Positions 33,361 to 45,850 of a DNA stretch of 64,000 bases are shown here, piece by piece. Under the pieces are notes generated by a model, which did not search any database, was not told where the DNA came from, and worked only from the letters and a program-made list of their open reading frames with translations. The position numbers were made by a program, and so were the translations under genes. Positions within the stretch are counted from its first letter, which is position 1. Every line of letters starts with the position of its first letter. This stretch comes from Gnetum montanum (lineage: Eukaryota > Streptophyta > Gnetopsida > Gnetales > Gnetaceae), in NCBI GenBank assembly GCA_015680685.1, contig MNCI01028319.1, forward strand, positions 7,547-71,546. Direction: 5' to 3'.

Positions 33361-35565
33361 TATGTAACAATATGCTAATTAGGCTTAGATTAGAAAGTCA
33401 TTACTTAATAAATGAAAAAATATATATAGAAAAATAGAGGTTTTCTTTTAAAAAATGTTGGATGTTAAGAAAGATATAATAGGTAAAGTAGTAGGCATCC
33501 ATAAAAATAGTCACATAGAGGTAGAAAAACACCGAGTAAAAAGAATGAAAACATTGTAAAACAATAACAATAACCCCATGTATATAAAACATAACTTTTC
33601 TACTTATAAAATAGTTTCAAGTCTTATTACCCAATCCAAAAATAACATTAACAAGATAGTAGAAAATACATCAGAATAAGAATATAGAAATAACATTAAA
33701 TGATAAATATATAAAAAACATTAGGCTTTAACAATAGCAAAAGCTACTGGATAAAATACCTGAAAAATAATTAATGCTACTAATATAAAATTCATGACTA
33801 AGTTAGGCTTGTACCAAAGAAAGAAAAATATAAATAAAAATTTTCATAGCAAATTACATAGTAGATATATCCCAATTGAACATTACAACTTAAAAGATAA
33901 ATAATAGATAATTGAAAACTGAATGGCTAGACTAACAAAGTAATAAATAAGAATCTAAGCCTCAACTTCTTCATCTAAATCCTCCTCATCATAACTAACT
34001 GAATCAATTGGAAGGCACAAAAATAGAAAGGGAATAATCCTAAGACTGAGTAAAGAAAATATGCTACAAAATATTCCCTTAAGAATTTTGGTTTCAAGTA
34101 GTAGGTAATCGAACAATCACTTACAAGTGGTAGTTACAAGTAAAGAGTTAGCACAAAAAATACAAACATGCATAGATTAAATAATAAATAATAACCAAAT
34201 CAAATATCCAAAAAAAGAGCAACAAAAAAGGGCTCCAACATCGACTAGTAAGCCCAAACCAAAACCAAAACTAAACAAATGATAGATACTGAGAAAGATG
34301 GCCTACATAAGTGTGTGACTCCTTACCAAGAAAGATGAGTGATATAAATACCAAAAAGTATATATGACACCTATCAAGAAAGAAAACCTAATTAAGTGTC
34401 TAATTTTTTACTAAGAAAAATGACTCGCGTAAGCATCGCAAATATTATTAGACCATCCATTGAGAAAGGTGACTTTTGTAGATATTATCAACCTAAACCT
34501 AAAGCCAAATAATCCAAATACTATATATAACAAATTATCCTTGGGTGGTTGGAAGATATATCTAAATTGCTAAGAAAAGCCAATGAAAGTTGTTGCAAAA
34601 TAAAGATTGTGCATGACAAAAAATACTAAGAATGAATATAAAACATGTAGAAAAATTACAAAAATAAATCTAAGATCTTAAAGATTATTCTAAGTTTCAA
34701 AAATTTTAAAAAAAAATATTAGTTGTTATTTTCAAGCTTTCAAGTATTTGAGGAAGTCCTAGAATATATGTTTTTATTATTTTCTCAATTTTTTATCACA
34801 TGGAGGTTAGGGGTTGCTTTATAAAAGTTATTTGGTTTTTTATGTCATGTTAGTTGCTAATGTTAGCATGCATCATGACCTTCATCGTGACCTTGTGATG
34901 GAATCATGATGGACCAAGAACAATGCCTTAGGGTTAATGCTAGCAATTTAGTATCTATGTCTTTTGGTTTACCACAATTTGACATAATTTTTGGGGTTAA
35001 AAACATGAATTATAATTCATAACCCTAATTTTATGGATGAAAAATTTGGTAGAATAGAAATGAGGTCAAAACATCATCTCATGTCTCATGTTTGAAAATA
35101 AATATTAGAAAATACTTGATATCAAAACAAATAGAAATTGATCAAAATGGCTACACATGAAACAATAATACTAAAAACCTAGAAATTAGAGCATTGTACC
35201 AAATTTACCCTACATGAAATGAATAGTAGTATTAGAAAATTAAGAGTACATGAGATTATTAAAGAAAGTTTAAAGAAAAAGTTCAAAAAATTTGGGAATT
35301 TCTTTTTGGACTTTTATCCTTACAACTAATCCTAAAAAACCTCTTCTCTAGGGTAGGAAAAGAATTGAGCCTTGCCATTATTTAGAACTACCCTCACAAG
35401 TTTCCACTTCTAACTAAAGGATTTCTTGTAAAGAGAAGGAGAAAAACACTCTCTTGAAAAAATACATCCATTAAAGATAAAGAATAAATAGTAAATCTAA
35501 AAGCTTCACATCCTTGAGCTTCCAAAATAAGAGGAAATTAATATTATAGAAAACAAGTTAATTGT
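33361..35565 (-). repeat. 5' LTR of the chromovirus, first segment
   Basis: Diverged homologue of 18386-~20800 (shared TGGATGYTAAGAAA, AATAACCCCATG, CATGACCT). It stops at ~35565, where LINE sequence begins; the LTR resumes near 45850. Confidence 0.65.
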
Positions 35566-36704
35566 TCAACTTTTATTGGCAGCTTTTTTGCTTTAAGTTA
35601 TAGCTAAAAAGTGACATCTTTGAGAATCTAGTATTTGACAATTTAAGTCATAGATGTGCTCTTGTTGCTAAAAAATAATTGCATGCTAAAGTTTCAAATA
35701 AAGTAGAGAACAAGTCGTTGCAAAAAATTCCAAATGTAAAGAAATAAAGTAAACATAGTAGGTTGATCACCAAGAATGGATTCATTGATGCTTGGTTAAA
35801 AGTTGTTATAAATTCTAGATTTTCATTTCCAAGTATGGTGAGAAATAAGATAGTTAAAAAGAAAATGAAAAAATAAGGAGATAAATTTCTCATATGTTTA
35901 AGATGAGTATTGATAGGAAGATGTTGATGAATAAGGCACCATAAAAAATATGAATTCAAGAAATGTATGAGCTTTTCAAATATCTTTCATTCTGTTTATT
36001 CAAAAATATAATGATGATTACATTTTCTAGGCCTTATTGATTTTTTATGAATAAAATCGTTCTTTTTAATAATCTCATAAGCAACTTTTAAATTAAAAGG
36101 AAAAACATATTTTCCATCTTTTCAAAAAACATTTAGAAAATCCTAATGCAAATTTTTATTAACTTGAAATAAATTCTCAAGATTAGAAATTAATTTTTCA
36201 AAATTATTTTTCTTATTTGTATTCAAACTATAAAGGCTGGAAGCTTCATTCCAAGTAATCCATCTATCATGCATACGTAGACATGAAACTGTAGTGATAC
36301 CAAATCTACTTTAAGTAGAACACAATATAAATTCATTAGTAGCCCAAAATCCTTCATTAAAAGGAAGCTACCATGGCCTAATTTGTTTAAGCATATCCTT
36401 TGAAACTATGATATGATTGTAATTTTAATATTTACTAAGCTTGTATTATGTCTTCCAAATTTTTTTAAGAATTGAAGAACTAGCAATAAAAATGACCTAA
36501 GGAAAAAGAAGACAGTGAAGAAAGTTATTAGAAGACCAACTTTTATCATTCTTTGGTTTTCCTTGCATAAGTTTTTTTTCTTGAAAAGAGCATCTAAACA
36601 TTATCTTCATTAATGCATTTTGCAATTCATTTTGTTGTAAGAGAAATTTTTTAGTTATAATAATTAATAAGGTTAAGTCCTCCATCTTTCTTAATACTAG
36701 TACA

Positions 36705-37380
36705 ATATTTCAAGAACCTCTAGAAAAACTTGATGAGGAGCTCCCATGGATTCCACAATTCAAGCTTTCTCAAAGTCAAAAAACAATAAGTTTGAAGAAG
36801 AAAAGGAAAATGAAAGCTTGATTCTTGCTTAAATGGAGAATTTACATATGAAAGAAAGCACAATTCCCAAGGATATACAAGAGATTCAATCCAACTCTCA
36901 CACACTCACATGGATGATAATCAAGGCACCTTGCCAAGACTTAATCTCTTTCTACTCTTCTTTCAACTCACCTCTCTTTCTATTTTGATCAAATTAAAGA
37001 CCCAAGAAATCTATTTATATCATTTTCTCCCTGTCTCTTCATCTTCCCTCTAATTTATCATTCAATTTAATGTCTGTTAAAATCCATGTGAGACATCTAT
37101 TAGAAACAGTAGACGTTTATCTTGAGTGTAGAGGATATTAGAGTAGATGTCTTGTACTAGACATCCATGAAAAATAGTAGATCTCTAATATGTAGTCTAG
37201 ATGTCTATCTTACCAAGGTCAAAGTTAAAGATGCTTATTTTGAGGCCAAGAACCTTCAAACACCTCCAAACAAGTCCACATAGCCCTCAGAACACCCTAA
37301 ACTCATCATAATAGCCCAAAACACTTCAAAACATGTCAAAATACCCTAAGATTATCATCAAAAAAACAACACACAAAAAT
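36705..37380 (-). repeat. Solo-LTR-like block of a copia family inside the LINE
   Basis: It splits the LINE between RKGFDENITQLMS and GGLNLINYY. It carries a TATA box on the minus strand, ATATAAATAG (37020-37011), with a cluster of AGACATCT/AGATGTCT words 80-190 bp upstream (37095-37210), the same arrangement as the copia LTR at 60620-61650. No internal coding sequence, so a solo LTR is the best explanation. Ends and target duplication are not resolved. Confidence 0.55.
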
Positions 37381-38469
37381 CTATGCAAAAGGATATTGAG
37401 GTTTAAGACATGAGCTGGGTGATGTTCTCATCAAAACCTTTTCTATTTTGCTTAGCAAACCAAAGAAATAGATTGATGATATGATTAATTCTCTCATAGG
37501 AAGTTCTAAAGGGAGCCTAATAACTAGAGTAATAAACATGAGTTGATTAAAGCATTTACTTAGTAATAAAAACTTTGCTAGTAAGGATAAGCTTATTTTT
37601 CTTTCCATTTATCAATCTTCTTTTTAATTTTATCAACTACATAGTTCCATAAAATAGTAAGATTAGGGTCAAAATAAAAAAAATATTCCTAAAATTTTGA
37701 AGATAGAGTCTTTTTTTAAGATTTTCCAAGGCCTTGAAAGTAACCCACTCATCAATATTACCATTACAATAAATAACAAGCTTTTCTTAATTGATCTGAG
37801 AACCAAATAATATGTACTAATCCTCCACTCTAGCTGAAAGAGTATTGATATGTTGTATAGAATTGTTGATTATAAAAAATGAATCATCTACAAAGTGCAT
37901 GTTAAGTAATTGTGTATCTTGATCATCAATTAAACTTTCCTTAATAAAATTTCTTTGTTGATTATGTGCAAGAAAATATGCATCAGTAATAAAAAGATAA
38001 GTAGCTAGAGGATAGCCTTAATGAACTAACAATTGAAGAAAAAAGAGAAAACTTAATCCAAAATTAGTAGCAACATGAGTATTCGCATTAATGAGTAGGG
38101 TACAAATAATTTAAATAAGATAATCACTAATTCTAGTTTATGGAGACAAGAAATAATGAAATTCCATTCAATCTTATTATAAGCTTTAACCCAGTTTAAC
38201 TTAATAAAAATAATATCTTGATTTGAATTAGAAACCTAATGCATGCCCTTCCAAGTTGAAATAACATTATCTAAGATATGTCTACCTTTAACAAAACTAG
38301 TTTGATTAGGTTTGATGATATTTTCAATAATCTTCTAAATTTGGAAAACCATGCATTTAGCTAAAATTTTATAGGTATTGTTAAGAAGATTAATAGACCT
38401 CTAGTTACCAATATGTTGAAGATCTTCATTCTTAGGAAGAAGAAAAATTACACCTTTATCAATATTTTT

Positions 38470-38544
38470 NATTATTTGTACCCTACTCATTAATGCGAAT
38501 ACTCATGTTGCTACTAATTTTGGATTAAGTTTTCTCTTTTTTCN
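38470..38544. other. 73-bp inverted patch between two single N bases (assembly artefact)
   Basis: 38471-38543 is an exact reverse complement of 38038-38110 and is bounded by N at 38470 and 38544. In such an old, diverged element a perfect inverted copy with N at both ends is best explained by a wrongly oriented gap fill. Confidence 0.85.
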
Positions 38545-38699
38545 AATAGAAAAGCCATCAAAACCTAGAGCTTTACCATTTGGTAAACTAAAGGTTATTG
38601 CTTTAATTTCTTCTACTATAATTTCTACTTTAAGAATACTTCATTGTTCTTCTTTTATAAGTTGAAAAACATGTGTACTAAAGGCTTGGAAGGATTTTT

Positions 38700-39397
38700 T
38701 GCTAAAACCTTTAGAAGAAAAAATAAAAGAAAAATGATTTGCTAAAAAAATATTAATAGTTGTAGCATCTTTAATGATGAAATCATTTATATAAAGTCAT
38801 TCTAGTTTAGGTACTTGACCTTTTCCTTCAAGAAGTTAAAAAAATCCCTTGCAAGGTTCACCTTCAATTTTTAGCCAACCCATGTGACTTTTGGTGAAAG
38901 CACTTTTAGCTTTAAAAGTATTTCAACATTGTTTAGCATAATGAGTTTTAGCTAGGATATTTTGAATTTCAAAATCAAAGGGATTATCAAAGATATTTGT
39001 TTTTGCTTTATAGATTTTGAAATATCTCATTCAACTTGATGCTTACACTTAGCAAATTACTTTTCAAACTATCTAGCATAATTTTTAACTCTACAAGTAG
39101 TTCATCGCAACTATTCAATCTTATCAATATTACTAGTAGGCTTTTCTTTTTGCATTTCATAAAGACTTCAAAATATTTCTCCCACTAGATCCCACAAACA
39201 TATTAGCATTTATATGAAAAATCTCATGCTTTCAAAAAGATGAAGAATTAATACCAGAGAGAAAAATGCTAATAGGAAAATGATCTAATAAAGTAGGATG
39301 TGTATGCATATCTAATTTCCTTGTAGGATTTTAAAAGGAAAATTTAGAAATGTAAAATCTATCAAGTTGACAATAAATTTCAATCATTTTCTTGTTG
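38700..39397 (-). pseudogene. LINE endonuclease C-terminal part and linker
   Basis: Follows element G on the minus strand: RKWLKFIVNLIDFTFLNFPFK, then PTLLDHFPISIFLSGI (39300-39240), which matches the SDHxPI motif ending APE-type endonucleases, with Ser replaced by Leu. The helical linker to RT contains HYAKQCWNTFKAKSAFTKSHM and IEGEPCKGFF. The enzyme would nick the target DNA. Confidence 0.72.
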
Positions 39398-39402
39398 ATA
39401 AT
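39398..39402. other. Left target-site duplication (ATAAT) of element G
   Basis: ATAAT precedes TGATGAGTTATG and is repeated exactly at 44210-44214 after CTCATCA. Confidence 0.85.
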
Positions 39403-40085
39403 TGATGAGTTATGATTTTGTCAACTCTAATATCGGATACCCAATATTGGAGCCTCAATATCGAATACTCAATATTGGGTCCCAAGAAATGATGTGAGAT
39501 ATCCAATATTGTCTCTTCTATGCTAGACTATAAATACAACACTTGGGTGCACAGTTGGGATATATATTTGTGGTTAGATTTTGGATAGCTTTTCTTAGAT
39601 TTTTTACTTCAAGTTCTATTATTTCCTAGTGCATGCCCATAGTGTGATGCTTGTGATTGTACGACATCCTTATTCAAGTGTGATGTACGTGGATGCATTA
39701 CATGACTAGAAATAAAGACCATATCATTGCATAATTCACTTAGATTTGTTGTTGTTTTTAATTTTTTAATTGTTCAATCATTTAATATTTTCTTTAGTTA
39801 ATGTTTCCATTTATTGCTATTGATGATTCTTTTCATTAAGAGAATTGAGTACGACTAATCGTGAATTCTTAAGTGTAATTACTTGATAACCCAGTAGTGT
39901 ATCATTTGGCAAGCCTAGTGATGTACACTTGACAATCCCAACATAGTTATACGAAATCCAAGGCATGTATGGACAATTAGGCACAGATACTCATCGCACG
40001 TAGACTAGTTTAGATTTTACTTTCCATTATCAAATAGCTTAATTAATTTATCTCTTATTGTCATTAGGAGCATCATAAGATTAGA
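39403..40085 (+). repeat. 5' LTR of element G, right end deleted
   Basis: TGATGAGTTATGATTTTG start; U3 with six AATATTGG/AATATCG palindromic words (39430-39510), then GACTATAAATACAAC at ~39526-39540. Homology to the LTRs of C and E runs to about 40080, after which gag-like sequence begins without the terminal CTCATCA and PBS. Confidence 0.75.
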
Positions 40086-40099
40086 CAGCATCAATCATG

Positions 40100-41400
40100 T
40101 GCTAGTCTTCCTTTCTCTTCACCTTCATGATTATGATTGTGGCTGCAACCACCAAAGAGGGGGTAGTAGGGATCATGATGGTGCTAGTCCTCCTTCCTCT
40201 TTACCTCCATCATCATCATCTTCTTCTTCTAGCTCTAACCACAACCACAAGAGGTGGGACTGTGATGGAGGTGATCGACAAGATCGAAGGGACCATCGAG
40301 CAAGTCAAGACAAGGGGCATGAGCATTCAAGAGAGACCTACCACCATGAACAAAGGGATAGTAGAGGGCATCGTAGGCACCAAAATCATGGCCTCGATGA
40401 GCCTTTGCTTGCTACCCAAAGTATTCTCACCATTGTAGAGGTAGTGAGGATTCCCACAAGGCATGTAAAGGACAGTTGAATCAAGAAGCTAGACATGAAA
40501 AATATTCCTTGGTTTGAAGGAGGATATAACTCAAATCCATAGAACCATCTCCAAGCTTTTCAAGATGCATGTGCCTTGTAGAATATAGAAAATGAGTGGC
40601 AAAAGATTAAGTTGTTCCCAAGGACACTCATTAAAGAAGCAGAAAACTGGAACTAGTCCTTAGAACCAGAATCTATTAGATGATGGAATACAATGCTTGA
40701 ATTGTTCAATGAAAAATATCAAACATACTCCTGAATGTTCAAATTTAGGAGGTAGATTCAAGGATGGAAACAAGGGACACATGAACCCTTGGATGCCACC
40801 ATTGGTCGATGCTATTCCTTATTGCATAGATTTCTCAACCATGGTTATTCTCAACTAGACCAACTTCACCACATGGTATTAGAAATGAGGAGAACCCTTG
40901 GCATCTATGCCTAGGGGAAACTATCAGAATTAGGTGCCTATCAGATCCAAAGATTGATTGAGCAGGTAGCTAAAAAGGAATGTGAATTAATGAAATGAGA
41001 AAGTGCAGAGGAGTACAATTGCAATCCTTACATTTGCAAGAGGGAGGTTTGATTTTGTGATAGTGAGGAAGAATTAGCACCTGATGAGGTGGTAAATAGG
41101 AAAACCTTACTACTTTAAAAATTTCAATCTAAAATTATAGCCAAGGTTGATCAATTATGGAACTCTATGGATAGCAGATTTCAAGTTGTCCTAAAAATTG
41201 CTGAAGAGTCCAAATAATAAGGTAGTGATCGTGAATGTACAAGGTGCAAGGAAGTTAAACATGCTTATCAAAGAGGTAAGGGTAAAATTACTGTAATAGA
41301 GGAAGTTGTGGGAATTGAAGACAATGATGGTAAATGTATTATGAACATATTAAGGGATGTTTTCCTATAGTGTCACACTAATAGGTGTTTGGGGTGTATG
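40100..41400 (+). pseudogene. Athila-like gag of element G, decayed
   Basis: A low-complexity HR/S-rich part (40180-40440: DRQDRRDHRASQDKGHEH) precedes the capsid block: TIVEVVRIPTRHVKDS, then in other frames IPWFEGGYNSNP, WQKIKLFPRTL, SLEPESIR and HEPLDATIG. LIEQVAKKE at ~40955-40975 retains the glutamine codon CAG (40963-40965), where E and J have TAG. A degraded knuckle region lies near 41330. Frameshifts are numerous. Confidence 0.75.
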
Positions 41401-42420
41401 CTTTGAATCTATGCCTAGCACAAAGGCAAACACCCAGAAGATTACCTTATCCTCAAGCAAATTCTAGATAGTTCCACCAGCAATAATAGTATAATCCAAG
41501 TGGAACTCCACTACAACCATATGAGTAATACTAATAGTGGCAACAACAACAATCATGGACACTAGCACCCCCAAGGCAGCAATACCCTTACAAAAAACCT
41601 AATCCATATCGGTATTATGTTTCGCAACCCTTGTCTCCATGTGATTCTTCCAATCACATTTCTATTTTCCAACCTCACTACTACTCTTCCGATTATTATT
41701 TAAATCATTCTCCACATTCAAGGAGGGATATCACCTTTTATCCTTATCCTCCTCCTCCTCCTTCTGCCAATGCTCCTATACCCTTAGCTCCATTACCTCC
41801 TGCTCCATTCATGTAGGGTAAATTCTTACTTAGCCATAACAACAAATAGCTATCGGGGCTATCAACATAAAGTTAGCTCCAGAGCCGAGTGGCTCGAAAC
41901 ATCGATCCTGGAAGAGGCCATTATTTTGTACCAAGAGTCCTAAAAAGTCCTCATAGATTGATGCAGCCAAACACCCTATCTCTCCTTCATCCTTTGCATT
42001 AAAACCAATCAAGGTCCCTTCAAATAAAATGTCTCCTCAAGCCTTCACAATCAAGATAAATCATGTCATATCTAATTGGATCAAGGTTGATAATCTTCCT
42101 AGGAAACTATCTGATCTTAGAAGTACTCTCATTTACCTACAAATTTCCAAAAATTACCCATGCAAAGCTCTTCTTGATTCAATTTCAGGCATGAATCTAA
42201 TTTTTTATGAAATGTACAAAGCCTAGAACCTGCAATCTCTCAAGAAAAGCAACATTCATCTAGAGTTAGTAGACCAATCCATCATTGTTCCTTTGGGACT
42301 AGTGGAAAATATTGTGACCACTATTTGTGGGTGGTCTTATCCTACTAACTTTCTAGTAATCAAGGTTGACAATTGCAACAAGGGCTTCCCTATCATTATG
42401 GAAAGAGCTTAGCTCAACAC
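41401..42420 (+). pseudogene. Athila-like gag tail and protease of element G
   Basis: 41600-41816 is P/S/Y-rich (SPCDSSNHISIFQPHYYSSD). The protease part is at 42029-42226: ISNWIKVDNLPRKLSDLRS and ALLDSISGMNLIFYEMYKA, with the catalytic Asp present but the following G changed, then LVENIVTTICGWSY and PIIMERA (42290-42410). RT does not follow; the sequence goes to the 3' tract at ~42740. Confidence 0.72.
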
Positions 42421-42739
42421 CATTAATGTGAGAGTAGGCATCTGTAACCCCTCCTTGAAGATTTCTAGGGAGAATGAATTTGGTCTGATTAAGAGAAAGA
42501 AAGTTTCATGTATCGTGTACAATGATATCAAGTGGAATTATGTGTAGATGTTATGGTCCATCAAAATCATATCCACTACCACATGTAGTCAATGTGCAAC
42601 TGAACCTAAAATTCACAAGTTCCTGTATGCAATAGCCACTAAACCAAAGGACATCCAATGGCTAACTATTGATTCTACAAGTAGAACAAAAGGCATGGAA
42701 CCTGTTGAGGATTGAACCAATAGGTAATTGGTTAACATA

Positions 42740-44209
42740 AAATATACAGAGCCTTTCCATGAGCCTAAGCAAGCCAATGCAACAAACACCTCCTCAGATG
42801 CACAACCACACTCACTCTTTTGGATCTCCTCCTTTCAGTTTAGTCATGGGGGAGATGACCATCCATGCTAATTATTTTTGTAGCTCCTTAATTTTTCTAT
42901 TTTTTTTTACACACTTTTGTTTTACATTTTATTTATTTTTACACCTTTTTATTTTATAATTTTTTCATATATTACACCATTTTTTGTTTTACACCTTCAT
43001 TAGTACATTTGCTATTTCTTGAATATTTTTCATTTTCTTTTATATTTTCTTTTATTCTAGTGTGATTTTCTAACTTTTTATTAATAAGTGGTAGGCACAG
43101 TGGTAACTTGTTGTTTGATGGTGGTATGTGCTATTCAGTTATTGGATTGTTGGTGTCTGAATTCTAACTTTGAATTTTGTTATTGATGATTACGACATGG
43201 TTTCTTTTTCATGAAATAGGCAGTGAGTCCACAACATCCACCCATCCACAAACTCTATGGTTTTTCTTCTTCTAGAAATGTGTAGTCCCTTTCTCATTAA
43301 TAAAACTTTAATGAACTTGTGACCTTGGTAGTTTCCAAATTTGGAAAGGATTCAAAGGTTTAAATAGGATGTGAATTCAAGGGGATTCAGTACTCTTTGT
43401 GCTTTTCTGCTTACTTGGGTGTATGTGTGTTTTCATGGATTTCTTACCATTCCATGTCGACCAATAACAAGAAGTTGAATAACTCTTTGTGTGGTGTGGT
43501 TCCCATTTCAAAAAAATAAAAATAAAAAGAGAAAAAAAAGAACAAGAAGGGAAAAAAAGAGAAAAAAAATAATTGGAATTCAAAGCATACCCCTTAGACA
43601 AAATAAACAGGCTACAAACACTAATTATGGGACTAGAAAGACATGTTACCCATGCCTGAAGGTCCTCTCTAACTAAGACCTTTCTCACTTTCTACTTTTC
43701 TTTTCTTCTTTAATAAGGAACTGTGGTTGTTCTGTGGGAGCACTCTTGTGTCTCAGGGGGAGGGAGTGGACTGGTCTTAGAATGGTGATGTGAAGTCACT
43801 AAATGTGGTTGGTTTTCGTCTAGACTAAAGATGGATTTTATCAAGTCATTTAACCACAAAATTCACAAGGGACTTCATGTGACCTTAGTTAGGAACTCCA
43901 TTCCACTTTCTCTCTCATCCATTTATGCTTTCCATGTCTCACCTCACTACCAATTTCATGTTTTTGTTCAATGTCTTGGTTTGATGTATTAAAATTATCA
44001 AGTAGTTTCTTTCAAGTTTTTGTATTTAACTTTCTGTAACCATTAATCATCCATAAGGCCCACAGACTCCTCAATTCAAAGTTATGCAAGGGAAATAAAA
44101 GGCTTGTGTCTACTTTGGGAAGAACCCACTTGCATGCATATCTTTGGTTGAGTTAGTTAAGTTCTTTATCCTTAGACATTCTCACAACCAATCCTTTTTC
44201 CACTCATCA
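42740..44209 (+). other. Element G 3' tract (purine tract, T-rich region, conserved block)
   Basis: TCATGGGGGAGATG at 42844-42857, a T-rich stretch to 43080, CCACCCATCCAC (43230), the block at 43629-43663 identical in layout to elements C and E, and ACTTTGGGAAGAACCCACTT (44113). It ends with CCACTCATCA at 44200-44209. Confidence 0.65.
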
Positions 44210-44214
44210 ATAAT
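44210..44214. other. Right target-site duplication (ATAAT) of element G
   Basis: Exact repeat of 39398-39402. Confidence 0.85.
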
Positions 44215-45850
44215 TATACTAAGTATAATACTTCACATTCAAATGAGATGGAAATAAAGAGCTAACATCAAAAAGAAGTATTTATCTTTGAAATTGTACC
44301 AATCTTCTTTTTCTTGAGAATACATATTAGGAAGAAAATCATCAAGTTTATCTAAATAACTTTCAACCATATTGAAATCATCTTTAATAATCCTATGAAC
44401 TTTAGGTAAAGATAAAAAATATTTTGAAACCTTTGATCAATATTTTGAATTATTAAATGCATAAATATCACATATTCCAAAGTCACCCTTTTCACTATGA
44501 TAAATAAGCCAAATAACTCTTCCAAGGTTATCAAAACTAGAATTCAAAACTTTTCTAGTCCAATTTTTATTAATAAGAATAACACCTCCTTTATTAACTT
44601 CATGAGGAGTAGAGAAAACAATGTACTTTTTCGAAATGCATTTACTAAAAAAAATAATATCATAAGCTGAAATATTAATTATTCATACGAAATGAAAATA
44701 TGAAGATAAATGCTAGTTTGAAAGATACTTCTTGATAATCTCTGCTTGGGACCTATTAACAAGGCCCTAAATATTCAATGACAAGAATATCATTGAGATA
44801 TGGGGAAGGATACCTCCATCCTTGATCTTTCAACCTCAACATTTGTCTCATAATCCAAGTTAACAACAAGTGAACAAGCATTATCCAATAAAAATGATTT
44901 GGAGGAATAGTAGAAGTAAGAAGATAATGAGATACCTTTGGATTTTTTAAATTGAAAGTAGTTTTTGTAGGCCTATTCTTTTTATGTTGCACAAAGTAAA
45001 ATCCATCTGCATCAATATTTCATCGTTAGATCTTGCTGAAAATTCTTTTTTCTAAAGTGGAACTCTTTTTACATATTAAGAGTTTATTGAAACCTTGAGA
45101 ATTAAGAGTTAAGAACTTGTTGAAGAAGATTTCATTTGTGCCTACTAAAAACTACCATTATTTACATTTTTCAAAAATTCTTATTTGTTTTCCTTACAAA
45201 AAACTTTTTTATTTAAAATAAGACATACTCCAATAACATAGCCTTCATAACGAAAATAGTTGCAACATCCTCATAGATTATAATATGTGATTTTTTGAAA
45301 AACAAAACTAATTATTGATCTTGAGTTTGAATTCTATTTTCCTTAAGATTGTGCTAACGTTGTTGACAACTTTGCTTTTGACAATTTGAAAAATAAAAGG
45401 AAGATTTCTAATTTAATCTAGTATGGAATTAAATAATAAGAAGAAGAATATGAATCAAACTCTACTTTCTATTCCCAAGAAATAAAGGTATTATGCTAAT
45501 CCATAAAAACTTTAAGATCCAATGATTTCTCAAACATTTTATAATTAATTAATTTGACAAGCAAAAAGGATTTGGAAAACTAGTGGGTATGCATAACATT
45601 AATTCAACAGTTTTCAAGGATAGTCTAAATGATTGATGTAAAATCTTTATTTTAGTAAACAAATCCAATAATTTGTAGATATATGTATTGTGAAGTAATA
45701 TTTTTTGCTAGAGGTTCATATAAATGATTAGGTAAAATAAAATCAAAAGCTTCAAAATTCTTCATAGTTACTACAATTTAATAGACATTAGCATTTTCTA
45801 TCTTTATATCGTTTCTCTTCCAAAAAACATTTCTACTTTTAAAACCTCAC
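44215..45850 (-). pseudogene. LINE ORF1-like region and endonuclease N-terminus
   Basis: The open piece 44992-44756 (MQHKKNRPTKTTFNLKNPK...) ends in NDILVIEYLGPC at ~44790-44760, the usual opening of the APE endonuclease in plant LINEs (ILSWNIRGLG). Downstream to 44215 the endonuclease is badly decayed (FSSLFP, YYNIIF). Upstream to 45850 the ORF1-like part is AT-rich with many stops and no recognisable RNA-binding motif. Confidence 0.6.

Larger units (their letters stand above)
36490..38660 (-). pseudogene. LINE reverse transcriptase and C-terminal region, decayed
   Basis: Minus-strand motifs in order: EIKAITFSLPNGKALGFDGFS (38640-38560); GVIFLLPKNEDLQHIGNWRS, INLLNNTYKILAKCM (38460-38350); NQTSFVKGRHILDNVISTWKG; IIFIKLNWVKAYNKIEWNF; then the catalytic MHFVDDSFFII with FVDD at 37895-37884 (both aspartates kept); LFGSQINKEKLVIYCNGNID; KWKEKKNKLILTSKVFITK; and QAPFRTSYERINHIINLFLW. 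The C-terminus GGLNLINYY resumes at ~36680 beyond an insertion. L1 RT copies its own RNA at a nicked target. A 73-bp inverted patch flanked by N (38470-38544) replaces part of the region after LPNGKA. Confidence 0.85.
39403..44209 (+). mobile_element. Athila-like deletion derivative inserted in the LINE endonuclease
   Basis: Starts with ~690 bp of 5' LTR, passes directly into gag (the LTR end and primer site are deleted), continues through gag (40100-41380) and protease (42029-42400), then skips RT, RNase H and integrase. It has the internal purine tract (42844-42857) and the conserved 3' tract, and ends with only the last ~10 bp of an LTR (CCACTCATCA) before a perfect ATAAT duplication. So the termini are genuine while the interior lost at least three segments. 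Confidence 0.82.
35566..45850 (-). mobile_element. L1-type LINE retrotransposon inserted in the chromovirus LTR
   Basis: On the minus strand the order is ORF1-like region (45850-44793), endonuclease (from 44790, interrupted by element G, resuming 39397-38700), and reverse transcriptase with C-terminal segment (38660-36490, interrupted by a solo-LTR-like block). The endonuclease start NDILVIEYLGPC corresponds to the 'xILSWNxRGLG' opening of plant L1 endonucleases. Length, without insertions, is about 4.8 kb. Ends are approximate; a poly(A) tail and target duplication were not identified. Confidence 0.78.

Noticed and set aside
38038-38543. Natural inverted repeat or hairpin in the LINE
   Set aside because: Perfect identity plus flanking single Ns argue for an assembly artefact.
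43377-43688. Minus-strand 103-codon frame as a host gene
   Set aside because: It lies in the conserved 3' tract of element G and contains A-run-derived F/S/L repeats. Only the short LQAWV segment is shared with other elements.
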